Below, in pieces: positions 4,624 through 6,931 of a stretch of DNA of 6,931 bases. The DNA lies in contig JALHPX010000170.1 of the NCBI GenBank assembly GCA_022842225.1, positions 1 to 6,931 of the forward strand, read 5' to 3'. The notes below the pieces were generated by a model, which ran no database searches, was not told where the DNA came from, and saw only the letters and a program-made list of their open reading frames with translations. Made by a program: the position numbers and the translations under genes. Origin of the DNA: a bacterium (GTDB lineage Bacteria; Bdellovibrionota; FAC87; UBA2466). Position 1 is the first letter of the stretch. Every line of letters starts with the position of its first letter.

Positions 4624-5508
4624 ATGAAAACCTCCGGCAAGCAGTACCAGATCTATCTTTTATCCGCGGTACTATTCTCTTTTCTTTTTTATGCGGCATA
4701 CACTCAGTTCCAGAGAGTCGAGCGTTGCGAGTGGCAGAACACCGTGGGCCCCCTCGATCCTACTATTCCCACAACGATGGATGACATCTATCTGCCGAAG
4801 CTGAGCGAGCTGTCTCACTGGTGGCGACTCTCTTGGTACAAGTTTGCGGAGCTGGGTCACATGTCTGCCTATGAATTCTGGAGGCCTACCTTGGCTCATA
4901 TCTCGACTGCTCCATTGCCGATGGGAGTTGGCTCGTGTTCTGTTGTCGGGAATTCGGGCAACCTTCTGGGGTCGGGCTACGGTGAAAAAATTGATGCAAA
5001 TGATTGGGTGATTCGCGTTAACGAGGCGCCCACTGAGGGCTATGAGTGGGATGTCGGTAAGAAGACTACCCTCCATTTTATTCAGGCCTTTAGCGCAGAG
5101 AAAATACTAGAGAGCGGCAGGAAGTTGCGCTCCGATACTGATACGTTATTTGTAATTTTTAACGTAGATCAGAAGCGTTGGTTGGATGAGCACCGCAAGA
5201 CGACTCTAGCAGCTATTCCCAACGATAAACTGCGAATTTTGCATCCGGCGTTTTTTCATTCAGTGGATAGAGGGTGGTTGGCGGGAACGAGCCCATCAAC
5301 CGGGCTCCTGGCGGTTGCTCTAGCGATGCGCCACTGCAACAAAGTGGAGTTGTTCGGATTTGGTGCCAATGCAAATGGACATTGGGACCACTATTTCAAA
5401 CCCATGGAAGCCCGCCCCGTTACCGCGCACTCTGCAGACAGGGAATCGGACATTCGCTACTGCCTGGCGAATTCAAAGCGTGTTTCGGTTTTCTCAGGTG
5501 TTCGCTGA
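4624..5508 (+). CDS. Membrane-anchored GT29-family sialyltransferase, ST3Gal-like
   Basis: The 294-aa protein is predicted to transfer sialic acid from a CMP donor to a glycan. Residues 10-27 form one membrane helix after a basic tail, giving a type II topology with the enzyme outside the cytoplasm. All four GT29 sialylmotifs are visible. L is at about 105-152 (CSVVGNSGNLLGSGYG, then IRVNEAPT and DVGKKTT). S is at about 221-247 (PSTGLLAVALAMRHC, then LFGFG). III is HWDHYF at 253-258. VS is H269 with E274 (HSADRE). H269 matches the catalytic histidine of animal enzymes. C105 and C238 occupy the positions of the conserved L-S disulfide; C35 and C280 are two further cysteines. The stem is short, so the protein is smaller than typical animal enzymes. 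The SD AAGAGG (4613-4618) lies five bases before the ATG. The acceptor is unknown, and another nonulosonic donor such as CMP-Kdo is possible. Confidence 0.9.
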   Translation: MKTSGKQYQIYLLSAVLFSFLFYAAYTQFQRVERCEWQNTVGPLDPTIPTTMDDIYLPKLSELSHWWRLSWYKFAELGHMSAYEFWRPTLAHISTAPLPMGVGSCSVVGNSGNLLGSGYGEKIDANDWVIRVNEAPTEGYEWDVGKKTTLHFIQAFSAEKILESGRKLRSDTDTLFVIFNVDQKRWLDEHRKTTLAAIPNDKLRILHPAFFHSVDRGWLAGTSPSTGLLAVALAMRHCNKVELFGFGANANGHWDHYFKPMEARPVTAHSADRESDIRYCLANSKRVSVFSGVR

Positions 5509-5509
5509 T

Positions 5510-6574
5510 TTACGACCGGCCGTATTGCTTGGCCTTCTCAATCGAGATTCCCCATTTCTTGGCCGCATCTAACGGCCAATAAGGGTTTCTCAAGAATTCT
5601 CTCGCCATCAAAATCGCATCTGCTTGATTAGCCACGAGAATTGCTTCGGCTTGGTCTGGCTCCGTAATCATTCCAACCGCGCCGGTAGCAATGCCAACTT
5701 CCTTGCGAATTACGTCGGCAAAGCGCACCTGATAACCCGGGCCTACTGGGATATCGGCCACTGCTAAAGTGCCACCCGTCGAGCAATCAATCAGATCAAC
5801 GCCTAACTTTTTTAGCTCCTTACAAAGCACAATCGACTCGGGTAAATCCCAGCCGCCACTCTCTGCCCAATCCGTCGCAGAAATGCGCGCAAAGAGCGGT
5901 AGATGTCTAGGCCATGCCTTGCGCACAGCTTGGGCTACACCTAGTGGCAGGCGCATGCGGTTTTCTAAGCTGCCGCCGTAATTGTCTTTGCGCTGATTGG
6001 AAAGGGGAGAGAGAAATTCATGCATCAAGTATCCATGCGCCATATGAATTTCTAAAACTTCAAATCCCGCCTGGACACAGCGCTTGGCGGCCGCTTCGAA
6101 ATCCTTAGCGACTTTGCTAATATCGTCGACAGACATAGCCTTTGGCGTGGGGTAGCTAGGGTCGAACGCAATAGCGCTAGGCGCAAAAGTTTGCCAGCCG
6201 CCTTCGGCAGGAGAGACAGCGCCCTTACCCTTCCACGGAGCGGTAGTAGACGCTTTACGTCCCGCGTGCGCGATTTGAATTCCAGGCACGCTACCGTGCT
6301 TCTTAATAAAATCAGTGATGCGGGCAAAGCTGGCGACGTGATCGTCGGACCAAATGCCGCTGTCCTCGGGAGAGATGCGACCTTCGGGGGAAACAGCAGT
6401 GGCTTCGACGATAATCAAACCTGCGCCGCCAATCGCGCGACTTCCCAAATGCACCAAGTGCCAGTCGGTAGGATGGCCGTCCTCACTGCTGTACTGACAC
6501 ATGGGCGAAACCCAAATTCGATTTTTAAATTGGACGCTTTGGATTTTAAACGGCGTGAAGAGTTTTTTTAGCAT
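5510..6574 (-). CDS. Old Yellow Enzyme, YqjM/XenA-type NADH:flavin oxidoreductase
   Basis: The 354-aa protein is a predicted cytoplasmic FMN-dependent ene-reductase, using NAD(P)H to reduce activated C=C bonds of electrophiles. The barrel starts with KLFTPFKIQSVQFKNR. C26 in SPMCQYSS aligns with the redox-tuning cysteine of YqjM. IQIAHAGRKAS is at 100-110, and the substrate-binding pair H177 and H180 with Y182 is in HMAHGYLMHEF. Late FMN-site sequences include ATGAVGMI and REFLRNPYW, whose arginine resembles the YqjM arginine finger. I chose the ATG at 6572-6574 because it gives the family's normal N-terminus and numbering. The frame runs on to a GTG (6587-6589) and a TTG (6614-6616) that directly follows the upstream gene's TAG, and none of the three starts has a good SD. 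The gene is convergent with the glycosyltransferase gene and unlikely to share its role. Confidence 0.92.
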   Translation of the reverse strand: MLKKLFTPFKIQSVQFKNRIWVSPMCQYSSEDGHPTDWHLVHLGSRAIGGAGLIIVEATAVSPEGRISPEDSGIWSDDHVASFARITDFIKKHGSVPGIQIAHAGRKASTTAPWKGKGAVSPAEGGWQTFAPSAIAFDPSYPTPKAMSVDDISKVAKDFEAAAKRCVQAGFEVLEIHMAHGYLMHEFLSPLSNQRKDNYGGSLENRMRLPLGVAQAVRKAWPRHLPLFARISATDWAESGGWDLPESIVLCKELKKLGVDLIDCSTGGTLAVADIPVGPGYQVRFADVIRKEVGIATGAVGMITEPDQAEAILVANQADAILMAREFLRNPYWPLDAAKKWGISIEKAKQYGRS

Positions 6575-6616
6575 GCCGCTATCGTTCACTGAATTTAACC
6601 ATTCTTCAACCGGCAA

Positions 6617-6931
6617 CTAGGCGATGATTTTTCCTTGAGGAATGGTGGCCACGGCTGTCGAACCGGATCCGTTAACGAGTGCCTGTCTCGCAGGCACCGG
6701 TAAGGGTACTCGTAATAAACTTGCAACCGTATTCATGGCGTGGCCCATTTCGATTTTGCCATCGAGTTCGGGCTGGGTTGCCGTGTGACCCCATGTGCCC
6801 TTGTAGCCGGTGGGAAATGGATCCGCCGCGATATTTCCTAAAATTATCGGCGAAGCGACGCAGCCCGAATACATCTGCCAACTAGCACCTTGGTAGCCGT
6901 GATCTGCTCCAGCCCCCGTCGACAACGGCGT
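6617..6931 (-). CDS. C-terminal fragment of an unrecognised protein, cut by the window edge
   Basis: The frame is open to the last base of the window, so the visible 100-odd residues are the C-terminus of a longer protein that ends with TAG at 6617-6619. A TTG at 6923-6925 could formally be a start but has no reason to be. The segment is rich in Gly, Ala and Pro. It contains GAGADHGYQGASWQMYSG, followed about 50 residues later by a helix-like stretch MGHAMNTVASLLRVP. The order DHG, Gly-rich loop, then a helix ending in L-x-V-P loosely recalls the end of DUF1501-type proteins (exported, sulfatase-like fold). This is a weak impression, not an assignment. It lies upstream of and codirectional with the oxidoreductase and may be cotranscribed with it. 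Confidence 0.6.
   Translation of the reverse strand, partial: TPLSTGAGADHGYQGASWQMYSGCVASPIILGNIAADPFPTGYKGTWGHTATQPELDGKIEMGHAMNTVASLLRVPLPVPARQALVNGSGSTAVATIPQGKIIA

Noticed and set aside
4672..5076. A 134-codon minus-strand frame inside the glycosyltransferase gene.
   Set aside because: The plus-strand frame carries full GT29 motifs over the same bases, and the antisense product shows nothing recognisable.
4624..5508. The possibility that the GT29 gene marks eukaryotic contamination.
   Set aside because: It is intronless, sits nine bases after a bacterial-type transporter gene with its own SD, and is in an operon with an ATGA overlap. The DNA is bacterial in layout.
4624..5508. Assignment to a usual bacterial sialyltransferase family (GT42, GT52, GT80).
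   Set aside because: The sequence shows the GT29 L/S/III/VS sialylmotifs and cysteine pair, which those families lack.
5514..5535. GGCC-flanked hairpin at the convergent gene ends as a bidirectional terminator.
   Set aside because: The stem is only about four base pairs with a nine-base loop and no T-run.
6191..6571. A 126-codon plus-strand frame antisense to the oxidoreductase.
   Set aside because: The oxidoreductase frame has complete family motifs across this stretch. The antisense frame has no SD or motif support.
1..6931. tRNA or rRNA genes, CRISPR arrays, insertion sequences, prophage genes.
   Set aside because: No tRNA-like cloverleaf, repeat-spacer pattern, transposase or integrase motif was seen while reading both strands.

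Overview
The window looks bacterial. Its genes are intronless and tightly packed, most have Shine-Dalgarno-like sequences, one uses a TTG start, and several products carry classical N-terminal signal peptides. Base composition is intermediate by eye. The mix of small exported proteins of unknown function suggests a Gram-negative organism, possibly a deltaproteobacterial or Bdellovibrio-like lineage, but no marker gene here settles taxonomy.

Left part (1-2947): four genes whose roles are mostly unknown. A minus-strand exported HAD-fold protein has a D-to-H change in its first catalytic motif. It is divergent from a plus-strand 108-aa protein of unknown function, which is preceded by a possible 11-codon leader ORF. 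Next come a small, very acidic exported protein and a 376-aa exported protein, both on the minus strand. The 277-bp gap between these two (1540-1816) holds a cluster of inverted repeats that share the 8-mer TTGGACAC, plus a possible 10-codon ORF.

Centre (2948-5508): a three-gene plus-strand operon behind a plausible sigma70-type promoter. It encodes a CMP-sialic acid synthetase-like cytidylyltransferase (NeuA type), a ten-helix DMT/EamA transporter translationally coupled to it by an ATGA overlap, and, 9 bp later, a membrane-anchored glycosyltransferase. That last protein has the L, S, III and VS sialylmotifs of family GT29, in a form resembling animal ST3Gal enzymes. This is the highlight. 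GT29 is known mainly from eukaryotes, while the well-studied bacterial sialyltransferases belong to other families. The set parallels the Golgi arrangement: a cytidylyltransferase makes CMP-sugar, a carrier of the superfamily that includes nucleotide-sugar transporters could move it, and a type II membrane enzyme with the GT29 cysteine pair uses it outside the cytoplasm. Genes for making sialic acid itself (neuB, neuC) are not in the window.

Right part (5510-6931): a minus-strand Old Yellow Enzyme of the YqjM/XenA class converges on the operon with a single base between the stop codons. Upstream of it, on the same strand, is the C-terminal end of an unrecognised gene cut by the window edge. 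No rRNA, tRNA, CRISPR array or insertion sequence was seen.
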